A stretch of DNA of 64,000 nucleotides, from NCBI GenBank assembly GCA_944739405.2, contig OX123199.2:919898-983897 (forward strand), written 5' to 3'. This document shows positions 1 to 10,784 of this stretch, in pieces. Position numbers and translations under genes: made by a program. The notes beneath the pieces are model-generated. The model had not been told where the DNA came from, ran no database searches, and saw nothing but the letters and a program-made list of their open reading frames with translations. Every line of letters begins with the position of its first letter. Position 1 is the first letter of the stretch. The DNA comes from Euclidia mi (Eukaryota; Arthropoda; Insecta; Lepidoptera; Erebidae).

Positions 1-359
1 ATTAAAGAACCTTAACAGGAGTCATTAAAACAGTTTCTACTCTTCATCTAATGTAGTTTCTCTTGTTATGAGTAGCACCGAACGCATAAATAATGTTGTC
101 AGATACCTAGAAAGTTTTAATGGTCCCGCGGGTATAGTGGCGATCGTGCGATTCGATTGATTCATTCGGCCAGTAGGGTAAACGTGTTCGTCCACGTTCG
201 GCTTATTGTAACACCGCTACGTGCCACGATGAAACTCCGCCATGAAGAACCATGACAGTCGTAACGGAAATCAGTACTCTTTAAAAGCTTTTATTATGAT
301 CGGTTTGTAGTCAACCATAATATTATAGGATATATTCGTCATATTTTCATATCAACATT
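1..359. other. Left flank, no recognisable feature
   Basis: AT-rich DNA with a slightly GC-richer patch around 120-260. I see no open frame, repeat or RNA gene. Its last five bases (ACATT, 355-359) are the left target-site duplication of the BEL/Pao element. Confidence 0.5.
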
Positions 360-945
360 TGTCTAGAGTTACCGCAGCCAGGTGGGAAACTGTTGAGAAC
401 AGAGTTGCAGTGGAAGCTGTAATACATCCACCTGACCACGATAGACAATTTATCTAAACACCTTCACTGTGGTAGCACAGCGATGACTTATAATCTTAAT
501 ATTAATAAAATGTCTTACCAACTCTTACTGATGCTGTTCTTGAAGTGGACCTATAGGATTAACTCATAATTTTGGCCGAAATAACAAGAGAATCGAAAAG
601 ATACCAGTATCCAGTTCAGCGTAGTCATACTCCAGGCACCAACCAGGAATTCACACATGTGTTTTACAAAATTCAATAAAATACTATTTTTATCACAATT
701 AACCGGTGCCAGTTATTGATCAAGGAAGTGGCAATCAAACGGGTTCTAAATACAAGATCAAAACGCTCACAAAACGAAATCTATCCAGAGCTAGGTTTTT
801 TCGCTGACCGCGGGAAACGACAATGAACGAAAAAATTGAGAGTTCAGTGTGACCATTGTCAGAAATTTTCAATAGACTAAACAAAATGTTACTCAATCGA
901 TCTAATCGATTTGACTTATAATAAAAACTAATTCTATTTCAAACA
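360..945 (-). repeat. 3' LTR of the BEL/Pao element
   Basis: Paired with 7233-7820. In plus-strand order the first ~170 bases differ strongly from the partner, with only scattered matches. From about 530 to 945 the two copies are almost identical. The polypurine tract candidate (element sense, GGGGCGGG core) abuts the LTR at about 946-965. Confidence 0.92.
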
Positions 946-976
946 TCCACCCGCCCCGGACCAGCCTACCGGTCCG

Positions 977-2836
977 CTAATCGGTTGGTAGACGTGACAA
1001 TGTTGCAACCGCTCTCCTCAGAATCGAACCGTCCACCAAGACCTCAGCAAATCGGGGAACTCCATCAGCCCCAGTTACCAAATGAAGGATGCGCCCCCTG
1101 CGCCATCTGAGTGGTGGAAGGTTAGCCTCCTTGATCAAAACGAGGTCTCCAATCTTGGGTGGATCGGTCTTGTCGGTCCACTTAACGCGTTGCTGGAGTA
1201 TGTGCAAATATTCCAAATTCCAGCGTTTCCAAAAGCTCTGAGTAATCTGGCGTACCAATTCAAAACGCGAGAGACGACCAGGTCTCGTATCAATATAGGG
1301 GTACTCAGGCAAGGCGACAAGTGGGCGACCAATCAAAAAATGGCCCGGCGTAAGGGCCTCCAAATCATTCGGATCTGAGGAGATCGGGCACAATGGCCGA
1401 GAGTTCAAAACGGCCTCAATCTTACAAAACACAGTTGCGAGTTCCTCAAATGTAAGGACAGATTCACCGATTGTCCTGCGCAAGTGTGTTTTGGCCGATT
1501 TTACGGCGGCCTCAAATATACCACCCCAGTGTGGATAATTTGGTGGGGAAAACAACCAATTTATCCCACGTCGGGCAAGCCTATCACCTATATCAGCTTT
1601 GTTGGTTTCAAGGAAATTAACAACATCATTCAAATAATTATAGGTGCCCTTGAAGTTAGTGCCGCAGTCAGAACGGATCAAGGAAGGCATCCCTCTGCGG
1701 GATACAAATCTGTCAAATGTGGCTACAAACGCCTCCGTCGTAAGCGAGGAGACCAGTTCTAAGTGTACGGCCTTTGTGGAGAGACAAACAAAAACACACA
1801 AGTAGGCCTTAACAGTCTTGCTGTTTTGAAGTGTCGACGTTTTCACCAAAAAGGGACCTGCGAAGTCCGTGCCAACACCGTCAAACGTCCTGCTCTCAGT
1901 TACGCGATCTGCCGGTAAGTCTCCAATCAAGGGCTGCATGGTAGAAGCCTTGAGCTTGTAGCAAGGGATGCAGCGAAAGACTACACTCCGAATAATTCTT
2001 CGGGCAGACAAAATACAAAATTCGCGTTGCAAAATAGCCAACAAAGCATTACAACCAGCATGCGAGTTCTTAAGGTGACGGTCAGTTACCAACAAGCGTA
2101 CCAAATGACCGTCCTTAGGTAACAAAAGGGGGTGACGAGCCCCGTAAGGGAGGTTGGCGTTCTTGAGACACCCTCCAACGCGCAAGAGACCCGTATCGTC
2201 CAAAAAGGGGTTCAATTTAGAGACAGCTCCCGACAATTTCGATCTCCCTGATTTAAGGATAGCAATCTCCTTTTCAAAATGCGCCAATTGCACAGAACGA
2301 ACCCAAAAGGTGAGGGACTCCTGTCGTTCCTGTGGTGAGAGAAACGGTGTCAGTCGTTTCTGTTGTGGGTGCCTAAAATTAAAAACAAAACGCTTTATCC
2401 AAGCAGTGACACCTAACAACTTGTCGAGGGAGCTGTAACGATTCAACAAAAAATCGGGGTCGAAGGCGCATTCTACCTTCTCAAGAGCGAGTGTTCGTAG
2501 ACCCGGCAAATTAGAAGTATTCAAAACTGGCGTTTGAGGCCAATCAATTTCTGGTCGACTCAACCATTCCGGACCCCACCACAGCGAATGACCTATCAAA
2601 CTAGGCGTCAAGCATCCGCGCGAGGCACAATCAGCGGGGTTGAGCTCACCTGGCACGTGTCTCCAAACAAGCTTGACTTCGGATTTCTGGATTTGGGAAA
2701 CGCGATTAGCAACAAATACCTCCAAGGTGTGGACCGAAGCTTTCAACCAACAAAGAACAATTTGGCTGTCTGTCCAGGCGTAGGTCCCATTAATGCAAAT
2801 GCTTTTACCCAAAGTACTGGACACGTGGTTCAACAA
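977..2836 (-). CDS. BEL/Pao pol, C-terminal part: RNase H and integrase
   Basis: About 619 residues. The start is not a real initiation site: the frame enters from the upstream RNase H through a frameshift near 2865. Residues ~1-70 contain the distal RNase H region (TDSQIVLCW). From ~160 comes the BEL-type connector, then the integrase zinc-binding part (RHLKNSHAGCN ... CIPCYKLKA), then the catalytic core with D in GVGTDFAGPF, D in IRSDCGTNF and E in GGIFEAAVKSAK. The end (IGDLVLIKE ... LSRLPTD) is the usual BEL C-terminal domain. It would insert the cDNA into the genome. The reading frame is open throughout, so this segment has decayed little. Confidence 0.9.
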   Translation of the reverse strand: MLNHVSSTLGKSICINGTYAWTDSQIVLCWLKASVHTLEVFVANRVSQIQKSEVKLVWRHVPGELNPADCASRGCLTPSLIGHSLWWGPEWLSRPEIDWPQTPVLNTSNLPGLRTLALEKVECAFDPDFLLNRYSSLDKLLGVTAWIKRFVFNFRHPQQKRLTPFLSPQERQESLTFWVRSVQLAHFEKEIAILKSGRSKLSGAVSKLNPFLDDTGLLRVGGCLKNANLPYGARHPLLLPKDGHLVRLLVTDRHLKNSHAGCNALLAILQREFCILSARRIIRSVVFRCIPCYKLKASTMQPLIGDLPADRVTESRTFDGVGTDFAGPFLVKTSTLQNSKTVKAYLCVFVCLSTKAVHLELVSSLTTEAFVATFDRFVSRRGMPSLIRSDCGTNFKGTYNYLNDVVNFLETNKADIGDRLARRGINWLFSPPNYPHWGGIFEAAVKSAKTHLRRTIGESVLTFEELATVFCKIEAVLNSRPLCPISSDPNDLEALTPGHFLIGRPLVALPEYPYIDTRPGRLSRFELVRQITQSFWKRWNLEYLHILQQRVKWTDKTDPPKIGDLVLIKEANLPPLRWRRGRILHLVTGADGVPRFAEVLVDGSILRRAVATLSRLPTD

Positions 2837-2864
2837 GCGTACAAGTAGGGCTGCTCCCGAGAGC

Positions 2865-4865
2865 TCAAATTTTTGGGATGGTCAGAGATGTCCGAAGGGG
2901 TGCGACCTTGCTCTTCGCCATGATCAGGGAAACTCTCACCTGACCTGAGGCACTGACTGTGCGCAAGTACACCACAGCCGCGTGACCACGTTCCGAGGCA
3001 TCACAAAACCCGTGAAGGGTGGCCTTGTACTTCCCGGGAGGAAGGATGGGACGAGGCAAAGAGATCTCGTTGACGGCAGGAAGTGAGGATACAAAAGAGG
3101 TCCATTCCTCAACAAGAGTGCCGTGCAGAGGTTCGTCCCAGGTCAATCCTGCTGTCCAAAGCTTCTGCAAGAAGCATTTTGCCCAAAAAATAATTGGACA
3201 GATCCAACCGTTCGGATCAATGGTTCTGGCGACGAAAGACAATACGAGACGTTTAGTCCAAGAACACGGCAATTTCAAGTCTACGTTATATGTAAAGATG
3301 TCTTGGACTGGTCTGTACTGAACGCCGAGAACAGCCATCATGGCGGGGTTGTCAACAATCTCAAACAAATGTGGATCCTGCTGATGATCCTCTGGCAAGC
3401 CTTCCAAAAGCGCTGGTGAGTTGGAAATCCATTTGCGCAACTCATAACCAGCGGAGGCCAAAATACCTATCAATTCGTCCCGCAGGAGGATCGCCTCGTC
3501 CATTGTGGAGGCGCCTGAACAAATGTCATCGACGTAAATATCGTCCTTCAAGATGGCGGAGGCTCGTAGAAAACGTAAGCCTTCGCGGTCTGCGAGCTCC
3601 CAAAGAGAACGTATTGCCAAGTAGGGGCTTGATCTTAACCCGTTCGTATTGGTATTGAGCTCGTAGACAACCATGGGATCGCGAGGAGACTCTCTCCAAA
3701 GGATCAGCTGGAAGCGACGGTCATCAGGGTGGATAATAGTCTGCCTGAACATCGTTTTTATGTCGGCCACAAAGACAACCTGATGTCGTCGGAAGATGGT
3801 GATGACGTCACAAAGGTCCTTGACCAACTTGGGACCAAAATGCAAGCACTGGTCCAAGGTTACGCCTGTTGAAGTCTGCGCAGAACCATCAAACACTGTG
3901 CGCAGCTTGCCAGTCAATGGCTTCAATACCGTATGATGCGGGAGAAAGTAGTGCTCCACCGAACGCCAATCCAAATTTGACACAGACATGTGTCCCAATT
4001 GTTCATATTCCCTCATGAACTCAATGTACTTCTGTCTGAGCTCCGGATCACGACCCATGCGGCGCTCCATGGCCAACAACCTCTTTTCGGCTAAAGGTCG
4101 TGACTCACCAAGCGGAGGCCGAACAGACAGGAAGGGTAGCCTCGTAATGAGCCGACCAGAACGGAGTCGACCAGTATTGTTCTGGAAGAACAGCTCGCAC
4201 TCCTCATGTTCTGGATTCAAACGGGCAGCTTGAGGGGGCTCCTCTATCTCCCAAAACCTCTGAACCGCATCAGAGAGAGCGGAGCCTACAGACAACAAAT
4301 TATCAAGTTCGGGTGGAGGGGGGTCCCTAGGTACAGGTCCCATCAAAGCAAATCCAAATATGGTCGGGATGGCAGTCAAACCATTTGGCACCAAGACCCG
4401 TTTCCCACCAATCAAAATTCCACCTAGGACATCAGAGCCAATCAACAAATCGATTTGTCCCGGTGTGTCAAATTTGGGGTCTGCCAGTTCCAATCCCGAT
4501 GTCAAATTCACCACAGCAGCGGGTAGCTGTTTCTGTGGGTGCATACCCAAAATATTCTTCAACACAATAGCCGAGGTTTTAATCCTCGGGTGTGAAGATT
4601 CAACAGGGCCAAACAAAACCTTAACTTGCCCTTCAACATTAGAGGCTACGTCCCCTATGCCCCGTATACAATTTGGAAAAGAACCCATATTTAATTTAAC
4701 CTGCCCTACTAAACAAGTGGAAACAATGCAACCTTGTGAACCTGTGTCCAATATAGCACGAACAACAACAGAGGTCCCCGTGGGTCCCCAGACCCTAACA
4801 GCAACCGTTGGTAGGATAACGGTCTCAATGGGGGAGGTTGGAGTTATAGGGCAGGGGTCAATGAC
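2865..4865 (-). CDS. BEL/Pao pol, N-terminal part: protease, reverse transcriptase, start of RNase H
   Basis: This is the same reading frame as gag, directly after the TAG at 4866-4868. The aspartic protease motif is LDTGSQG (near 4750). A linker leads to the reverse transcriptase, with motif A FVADIKTMFRQ and the active-site box YVDDICSG. RNase H begins at LHGFCDASERGHAAVVY. The frame ends at a TGA (2865-2867) right after the LIMAKSKVAPL motif. In the next frame the expected continuation (ELSGAALLVRLLNH) resumes at once, so the break is one frameshift beside a run of A residues. It is a pseudogene strictly speaking, but only lightly damaged. Confidence 0.9.
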   Translation of the reverse strand, partial: VIDPCPITPTSPIETVILPTVAVRVWGPTGTSVVVRAILDTGSQGCIVSTCLVGQVKLNMGSFPNCIRGIGDVASNVEGQVKVLFGPVESSHPRIKTSAIVLKNILGMHPQKQLPAAVVNLTSGLELADPKFDTPGQIDLLIGSDVLGGILIGGKRVLVPNGLTAIPTIFGFALMGPVPRDPPPPELDNLLSVGSALSDAVQRFWEIEEPPQAARLNPEHEECELFFQNNTGRLRSGRLITRLPFLSVRPPLGESRPLAEKRLLAMERRMGRDPELRQKYIEFMREYEQLGHMSVSNLDWRSVEHYFLPHHTVLKPLTGKLRTVFDGSAQTSTGVTLDQCLHFGPKLVKDLCDVITIFRRHQVVFVADIKTMFRQTIIHPDDRRFQLILWRESPRDPMVVYELNTNTNGLRSSPYLAIRSLWELADREGLRFLRASAILKDDIYVDDICSGASTMDEAILLRDELIGILASAGYELRKWISNSPALLEGLPEDHQQDPHLFEIVDNPAMMAVLGVQYRPVQDIFTYNVDLKLPCSWTKRLVLSFVARTIDPNGWICPIIFWAKCFLQKLWTAGLTWDEPLHGTLVEEWTSFVSSLPAVNEISLPRPILPPGKYKATLHGFCDASERGHAAVVYLRTVSASGQVRVSLIMAKSKVAPLRTSLTIPKI

Positions 4866-6494
4866 CTATTGTTGCCTGGGCGGCGACCGTTGGCCAGGAC
4901 CAGGCAAGTCAAAACGAGGGTGCGGCTTGAAGTCCTCAAAAGCACGATGACTCGATCCGCGCGCCATCTGTGGGGGGTCATAATGACGCACCCGCCCAAA
5001 ACGAGGTGGGCGCAAGTCAAGGCAGGGACGCTCCGCCAAAGGAGGGGAATACCTGGGGCAGCAGTCATGGTGCTGGTGACGCTGAACAGCACATTCAGGT
5101 GCGCGAGAGAGAGGAGGCGTGCGCACGCTACGGTTCTCCAAGCGGGGTGAGCGGCGATCAATTAAGCGAGGTGACTCTCGGCTGCGCGCCGGTGAGCCTC
5201 GGCTGCCACCTTCAAAACACCCGCCCGTGCACGGCGTCGGCTGGTTGGACAAGCGGCCTACCTCTCTGGCATTCATACAGAGAATGTCCAAATGCTGTCC
5301 TCCACAGTGAGGACAGGGGCGAGAGTTTGGGCAGTCTCGCTGGTAGTGGGACCCCAAGCAAGAGAAGCAAAGGCGGCGGGCATTCGCGATGCGCCTACGA
5401 GAGGCGACATGAAGGTCCAAGAATGCCCTACAACTGGCCGTTCTGTGCCCCGTGACCTTGCAGTAGGAGCACTCCGCTGGGCTCTGCGTGACCGCAAAGC
5501 GAGGAGGGCGCCGGTCAACATTGGCTCGGGTGTGACCGCGAGCCTGCTCCTTGACCTTGGGCGGCTGCGACTTAGCCGGCGTGTCACCACCGGAGTTGTC
5601 CAAGACCCGGCACTCATCCTCCAGGAACTTCTCCAGGTCAGCAAAGGGGGGCAGATGGGTCGCGCTATCCCCACCAAAGCGCTGTTCAAAACGCGACCTC
5701 AGGTCGGCAGGCAGCTTCTTCAGCACAATGTGTACCAATAGATAAGACCATTGGTCTACGGGCAGGTCAAGGCACTTAAGTGCGTTGATGGCCACCAAGA
5801 GCGGGTTCATCAGTTGGGTGCGCAACCCAGAGACCCGGGTGAGCATCGGCAAACCCAAAATCTGCTCGATGTGCGTGTCGGCGAGGCCACGCTTATTATG
5901 GTACCTACGGGTAATTAGGTCCCGAGCTGTCTGGTACGCCTCGTCAGACACGGGCAGATGCTGGATGAGGCCCTTAGCCTCCCCATCCAGAACCGACATT
6001 AGATAGGCCAACTTTTGTGCCGGCCGAAGGTCAGCCCTATCATTGACTAGGCTGTCGAACAAATTAACGAAGCCCAGGTAGCTTCCTAGGCAGCCATCAA
6101 AATGGGGGAGGTCCAAAGTAGGGAGCCTACTCACCAGGCCCGGTGCTGACCTAGGAAGCTCCTGCTTCAGGCCGGGTTGCCCTTCCCTATCGGCAACTAG
6201 TTGTCTCGCAGCATTGGAGACAGCATCATACAGGTCTAAGACCTGGGCATAGTCTTCGCTGACCTTATTTCGCTGGTCAGCAGTGAAATCAGTGACTGAC
6301 ACTTCGAGACAGCAAGCGCTGAAAGTGCGGAACTGCTGATCCACACTTGCCAGGCGATCATCGATCCGCTCGTACCTTTGAAGTAAGGCCTGCTGGCGAT
6401 CAGGCTGGTTCACTAAAGCACTGGCCTAGGCAAACCAGCGCAAATCTGATGCAATAGCACCAGCAGCCGCACGCAAGTCCTTGATAGCTGACAT
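4866..6494 (-). pseudogene. BEL/Pao gag with premature amber codon
   Basis: The first ATG in the frame is at 6494-6492 (MSAIKDL). A TAG at 6428-6426 follows after 22 codons, and the frame then stays open for over 500 residues to the TAG at 4868-4866. Residues ~100-180 after the amber match the DUF1759 capsid-like domain (PHFDGCLGSYLGFVNLF ... TRRYHN). Three cysteine-rich knuckles follow around residues 310-375: CSYCKVTGHRTASC, CFSCLGSHYQRDC and CPHCGGQHLDILC. The tail is Arg/Pro/Ser-rich. Gag forms the virus-like particle. The second TAG (context QQ-stop-V) sits between gag and pol in the same frame, so it could be a natural readthrough site or a mutation. Confidence 0.88.
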
Positions 6495-7232
6495 AATCAA
6501 AATTCAAAAGAGCCCGGACAAGCGTTAAATAATATTAACAATCAAACTTAATTTTTCTCAATTCTTTGAAACCAACAAAGTATTAGCCTGTTTACTGCAT
6601 GTGCTGGCAAGTGACAGGTATCTACTGTCCAACAAAATTAATAGTTTTAATATATATTGACACAAAACAAAGTCAAAGTTATCAAAAGTTATAACTTATA
6701 ACAAATTAAAAGTTGAAACTTCAAATTAATTAATTAATTATTTGCAACAGACAGACTGGCTGTGTTATTTGAGATATACAATAGTAAGTAAGCACAGAAT
6801 ATGTGTTACCTAGCAATATTATCTATATTATAACAAAACAAAGTTTATTAATGTGACCCGCCCAAGTGGCAAGGTCAAGTTGATTGTTCTAATGTTTATG
6901 AATATATGCAATAAACCAAATTTACTAAATTTATTGATACATACAGCTGTTATGTATCCAAACAAGCTGACTTATTAATGCAAAAACAAATTTAAGTTAG
7001 ATTTTGCAACAATACAAATCAACAATTACTGATTGAGGTTATGTGACAATGTGTTTCAAATTATCTAGGTCAACTTATACAATTAAATATTATGTATTTT
7101 AGACAATAACTGACCTGACAAACACTACAGTACTGTCTACAAGGTGATAAGATACAAGCTCATACCAATCTGAGTTTATACTCAGTAATGCAACAGCGGC
7201 TAAATTTCAACTACAGCTCTGCACCAAAAATA
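6495..7232 (-). other. BEL/Pao 5' leader
   Basis: AT-rich untranslated leader between the 5' LTR and gag. In element sense, 6-7 bases after the LTR, the sequence TGGTGCAGAGC (about 7216-7226) has the TGG expected of a tRNA-complementary primer binding site. The matching tRNA was not determined. Confidence 0.55.
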
Positions 7233-7820
7233 TGTCTAGAATTACCGTAGGCTTACTGGGAATTGGTTGTAGGCACAGTGGAAGCTAATTTATATTCATC
7301 CAGTTGTCCTAAAGCAATCAAATGTCTGACATATATTGCTGAGATTCTCAGCGATGACAAATTATAATGTAGTTATATGAAAATTTTACCTTATAGCTCC
7401 TGGTGATGTTGTTCTTGAAGTGGACCTATAGGTTTAACTCATAATTTTGGCCAAAATAACAAGAGAATCGAATAGATACCAGTATCCAGTTCAGCGTAGT
7501 CATACTCCAGGCACCAACCAGGAATTCACACACGTGTTTTACAAAGTTCAATAAAATACTACTTTTATCACAATTAACCGCTGCCAGTTATTGATCAAGG
7601 AAGTGGCAATCAAACGGGTTCTAAATACAAGATCAAAACGCTCACAAAACGAAATCTATCCAGAGCTAGGTTTTTTCGCTGACCGCGGGAAACGACAATG
7701 AACGAAAAAATTGACAGTTCAGTGTGACCTTTGTCAGAAATTTTCAATAGACTAAACAAAATGTTACTCAATCGATCTAATCGATTTGACTTATAATAAA
7801 AACTTATTCTATTTCAAACA
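7233..7820 (-). repeat. 5' LTR of the BEL/Pao element
   Basis: Partner of 360-945, with the same termini, and followed by the right ACATT duplication (7821-7825). In element sense its first ~415 bases (U3-like) match the other LTR closely and its last ~170 bases (U5 side) do not. Confidence 0.92.
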
Positions 7821-7849
7821 ACATTATTACAACACACATTAAGATCTTT

Positions 7850-8510
7850 TGTATTTAGGGTCTTTGTTTACGAGAGATGGAAAATGTGAGGGAGATATTG
7901 AAAGGAGAGTGAAAGCAGGAATTTGTGTGAATGGCGCTTTACAGTCCATCATCAGCAATGGTATTATCCCAAAGCAAGCTCGCCTTGCTATACTGCAGGG
8001 AGTTTTGGCGCCAACACTGATGTATGGTAGTGAATCATGGGTATGGCAGAAGAAGCATGAAAGTAGAATCAATGCTGTGGAGATGAGAGCTTTAAGGAGT
8101 ATGTGCGGAGTAAGGCTGATTGATAAAGTGAAAAACAGTGTGATACGAGAGAAGTGTGGTCTAAAAGAAGATGTAGTGACAAAGGTTGAAAAAGGACTCG
8201 AAAAAGGGTTGTTGCGTTGGTTTGGACATTTGGAACGGATGGATGAAAGAAGGAATACGAAAGGAGTGTATCGTGCGAGAATGAATGGAAATGTCGGTAG
8301 GGGACGCCCTAGGCGGACGTACGCCGATCAAATAGGTGACGTACTGAAAAAGGGCCAAATTAAAAGTACCCATAACCGACGCGCATGCATGATGAGGTTA
8401 ATGAATGTCGAGGAAGCGAAAGTAGTATGTTTGAACCGAAGCATGTGGCGTTCTATAGTCTCTGCCTACCCCAATGGGAGACAGGCGTGACGATATAGAT
8501 AGATAGATAG
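7850..8510 (+). mobile_element. RTE LINE copy (family RTE-1), 5'-truncated
   Basis: Contains only the last ~210 codons of the RTE polyprotein (to the stop at ~8490), starting at YLGSLFTRDGK and ending SAYPNGRQA. A 3' tail of GATA repeats (8491-8511) follows. A direct repeat ATTAAGATCTTT flanks it at 7838-7849 and 8511-8522; the first base could belong to the tail, so the target duplication is 11-12 bp. 5' truncation, a microsatellite tail and a target duplication are typical of RTE insertion. The frame is intact over the whole fragment (LYGSESWVWQKKHES, GHLERMDERRNTKGVYR, GRGRPRRTYADQIGD). Related copies lie at 16586-18333 and 63262-64000. Confidence 0.9.
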
Positions 8511-8522
8511 ATTAAGATCTTT

Positions 8523-9670
8523 GCCTATTATAGATGTCGCAGATTATTCGCAAATAGCTTAATCGCCATTGATACGAAAAGAAGAAGAAGATAGCAAAGT
8601 CAGAAAAAATAATTATAAGATCATAGAAAAATAACTACAGACACTAGCAATTTATTCCTTAGAACTCGTATTTACTTAAAGGAATGTAATGTAGCAGTTT
8701 TTGCTTGCATTTTTAAAACACCAGGTCGACCAATAAAGTATAAAAGATTAAAAACTATTGATAACAACCTGTATTGCAATTCGCAAAGCAATGATGTTTA
8801 ATGACATTATTGGGACTAAGATATTTCATTTTGTGGCCAAAATGGATGATTAAATTCTAATATCAGCCTTCCAAATATGGAAGGGGTGATGCGCCCCAAC
8901 CCCGCGCATACCTGTAGGGCTCCTCCTGTATTGGACACCCTTCCACTGAAGATATTGAATAGTCAAAGACCAAAGAGAACATTCGCTTAGTGGATCAAAA
9001 ATTAACTGCCAATGCAAAAAGTGTGCTAGAAGATGGATATAACTTTCGGATTAATGAAGAATCATACGACAACATTTAATGTTAATATGTAATGAAAAAA
9101 AAGTATCTAAAGTTCGAGAGTATAACTTCGCTTAACAAAAGATACTAATAATTGCAAATATCTAATGGCGCTGATGCACGGGCCCAATTCGCCTAAACAA
9201 ATACAGTTTCGATATAATGTCAGTGTCATACTAACGTCACAAAAACGTATTCTTCTAAATTATGTGATATTTGAATGAAATTGTAACGAGATCGTAAATT
9301 GAAACAAGTGTCAAAATATGTGTCAACGACGAACTGTTTATTTCAAATTATACGATAATGACATAAGGTTATCAGAATACCGCTTTTGAGTCAAATCAAA
9401 ATATAATTTCAATGTCTTATAAAGTAAAAATACGAGACGTAGGCCTAACAGAACAGCGAGCATTCGCCCTTTTTTTGTTTTGTCGAACCGAATATTTTTA
9501 CAATCATTTTAGCGAACACTCTAGTCTGTAGAATATAGAAAAAATATAGAAATTTCATTACAACAGCAGTTTTACCCAATATAATTATTTACTTCAGTTT
9601 CATTTATGAATTATTTCTAGAGTAAGGGTAAGATACATAAACAAACGTTTCTAAATCATTAATTCATTCA
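8523..9670. other. Non-coding AT-rich stretch
   Basis: No supportable gene. The only structured part is the GC-rich repeat at 8878-8960. Confidence 0.5.
8878..8960. repeat. Short dispersed repeat, copy 1
   Basis: GC-rich block containing CCGCGCATACCTGTAGGGC and ending CACCCTTCCACTGAAGATAT. A diverged copy in the same orientation is at 10552-10640, so this is a dispersed element and not a local feature. Family not recognised. Confidence 0.6.
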
Positions 9671-9905
9671 TCATCAGCCTTTTACAGTCCACTGCTGGGC
9701 TAGGCCTCTCCTTTGAAAGGAGGAATTGGCCTACTATAATACCACGCTGGCCAAACGGGTTGGTATAGGGTTTGTATCGAGTTTTCCTTCTCTTTCAGTG
9801 CTGTTCTCTGCATAATATGCTCCCTCTGTCGGCTCTTACGACACTCATGGGATGATATGGGGTGATGACATTCCGTATTCTTAATCCGTCATCACACGGA
9901 CGGTT
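9671..9905. repeat. Lepidopteran dispersed repeat fragments
   Basis: Begins with CATCATCAGCC and TCCACTGCTGGGC, a motif found at the 3' ends of RTE-type LINEs and their derived SINEs in Lepidoptera (compare 45646-45700 here). The right part (9840-9905: GATATGGGGTGATGACATT, TTCTTAATCCG) resembles 28460-28520. Probably two abutting fragments. Family names are inference. Confidence 0.55.
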
Positions 9906-9910
9906 CTAAA

Positions 9911-10545
9911 TAATAAAATGCAAATTTTAATTTGAACAGGTTTAATAAATCACACAAGTGTCTGTTCCTACGTTGAAATGTACGTATCGATATTGAGGGT
10001 TTATCAACATTACATTGAAATTAATTCTGAGTAAACCAAATCTAAGGTATTTTGTGAACATTATCGATATTTATTTTGAGAAAGCCCATCACTAGTCAAG
10101 TTGAAATTAGAGACAAACTACGAAGTTTCTTCCCTAGATTAGTCAAAGTGAAGTAAATATAAAGGGCTTATCCGCCATTGTAGCGCAAATTCTATGTATT
10201 TTCTTTATTCTAAGGCTCGCTCGGATGTTCGTGAGAATGCTTGCTTAAACACACTCATTTGTTTTGTAACATTCGCAAGAATGCTCATTACAGGTGAATG
10301 CTCAAGTGTATCAGCGCCATTAGGGTTCTTGTCCATCGATTTCATCGCAGTAGGACGACTACGCGTGCAAGCTGCGACGGATTAGAAACAAGTGAGGTTT
10401 GCCACGATACTTATTACATCATGCATGACAAAACCATGTTTAGGTACGGCACACTTATATGTTTTACACATTTACAGTGAATCTACAATCCACTTGACCG
10501 CAAAATATGGACAAAAGCCCTAATTACAGAATAAAACAGGCACCA
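9911..10545. other. Non-coding stretch
   Basis: Short open frames at 10194-10480 show no recognisable domain and overlap one another. Nothing supportable as a gene. Confidence 0.45.
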
Positions 10546-10551
10546 AATTCT

Positions 10552-10640
10552 TAGGTTGCCAGTTTGATGGGTATGCGCCCCCGCCCGCGCATACCTGTAG
10601 GGCCCCACCCTGACTGAACACCCTTCCACAGAAGATATTC
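10552..10640. repeat. Short dispersed repeat, copy 2
   Basis: Second copy of the block at 8878-8960: CCGCGCATACCTGTAGGGC followed by CACCCTTCCAC and GAAGATAT. Confidence 0.6.
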
Positions 10641-10784
10641 GCAGAAAAAAACAGATCAAGGTGAAGAGGCATTCAGATAAACAGTCAAATAACACGAAAT
10701 GTCAAAATAAAATACATTAGTAGAGGTTTATGGAATTAAAGGAGACCGTTTTACGAAACAACTTACCGAAATGACTATGTTTCA

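Larger units (their letters stand above)
360..7820 (-). mobile_element. BEL/Pao LTR retrotransposon, near full length
   Basis: Structure read directly: LTR (360-945), pol, gag, leader, LTR (7233-7820), all on the minus strand. The LTRs start TGTCTAGA and end CAAACA. The 5-bp target duplication ACATT lies at 355-359 and 7821-7825, which fits BEL/Pao integration and shows one insertion event. Family assignment rests on the DUF1759-type gag domain followed by CCHC knuckles, a DTGS protease, a YVDD reverse transcriptase, RNase H and a BEL-type integrase. It is inactivated by two in-frame TAG codons and one frameshift. It landed next to an RTE LINE copy. Confidence 0.93.

Noticed and set aside
1082..5741. 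Numerous plus-strand open frames over 1-6 kb
   Set aside because: All are antisense shadows of the BEL gag-pol frames.
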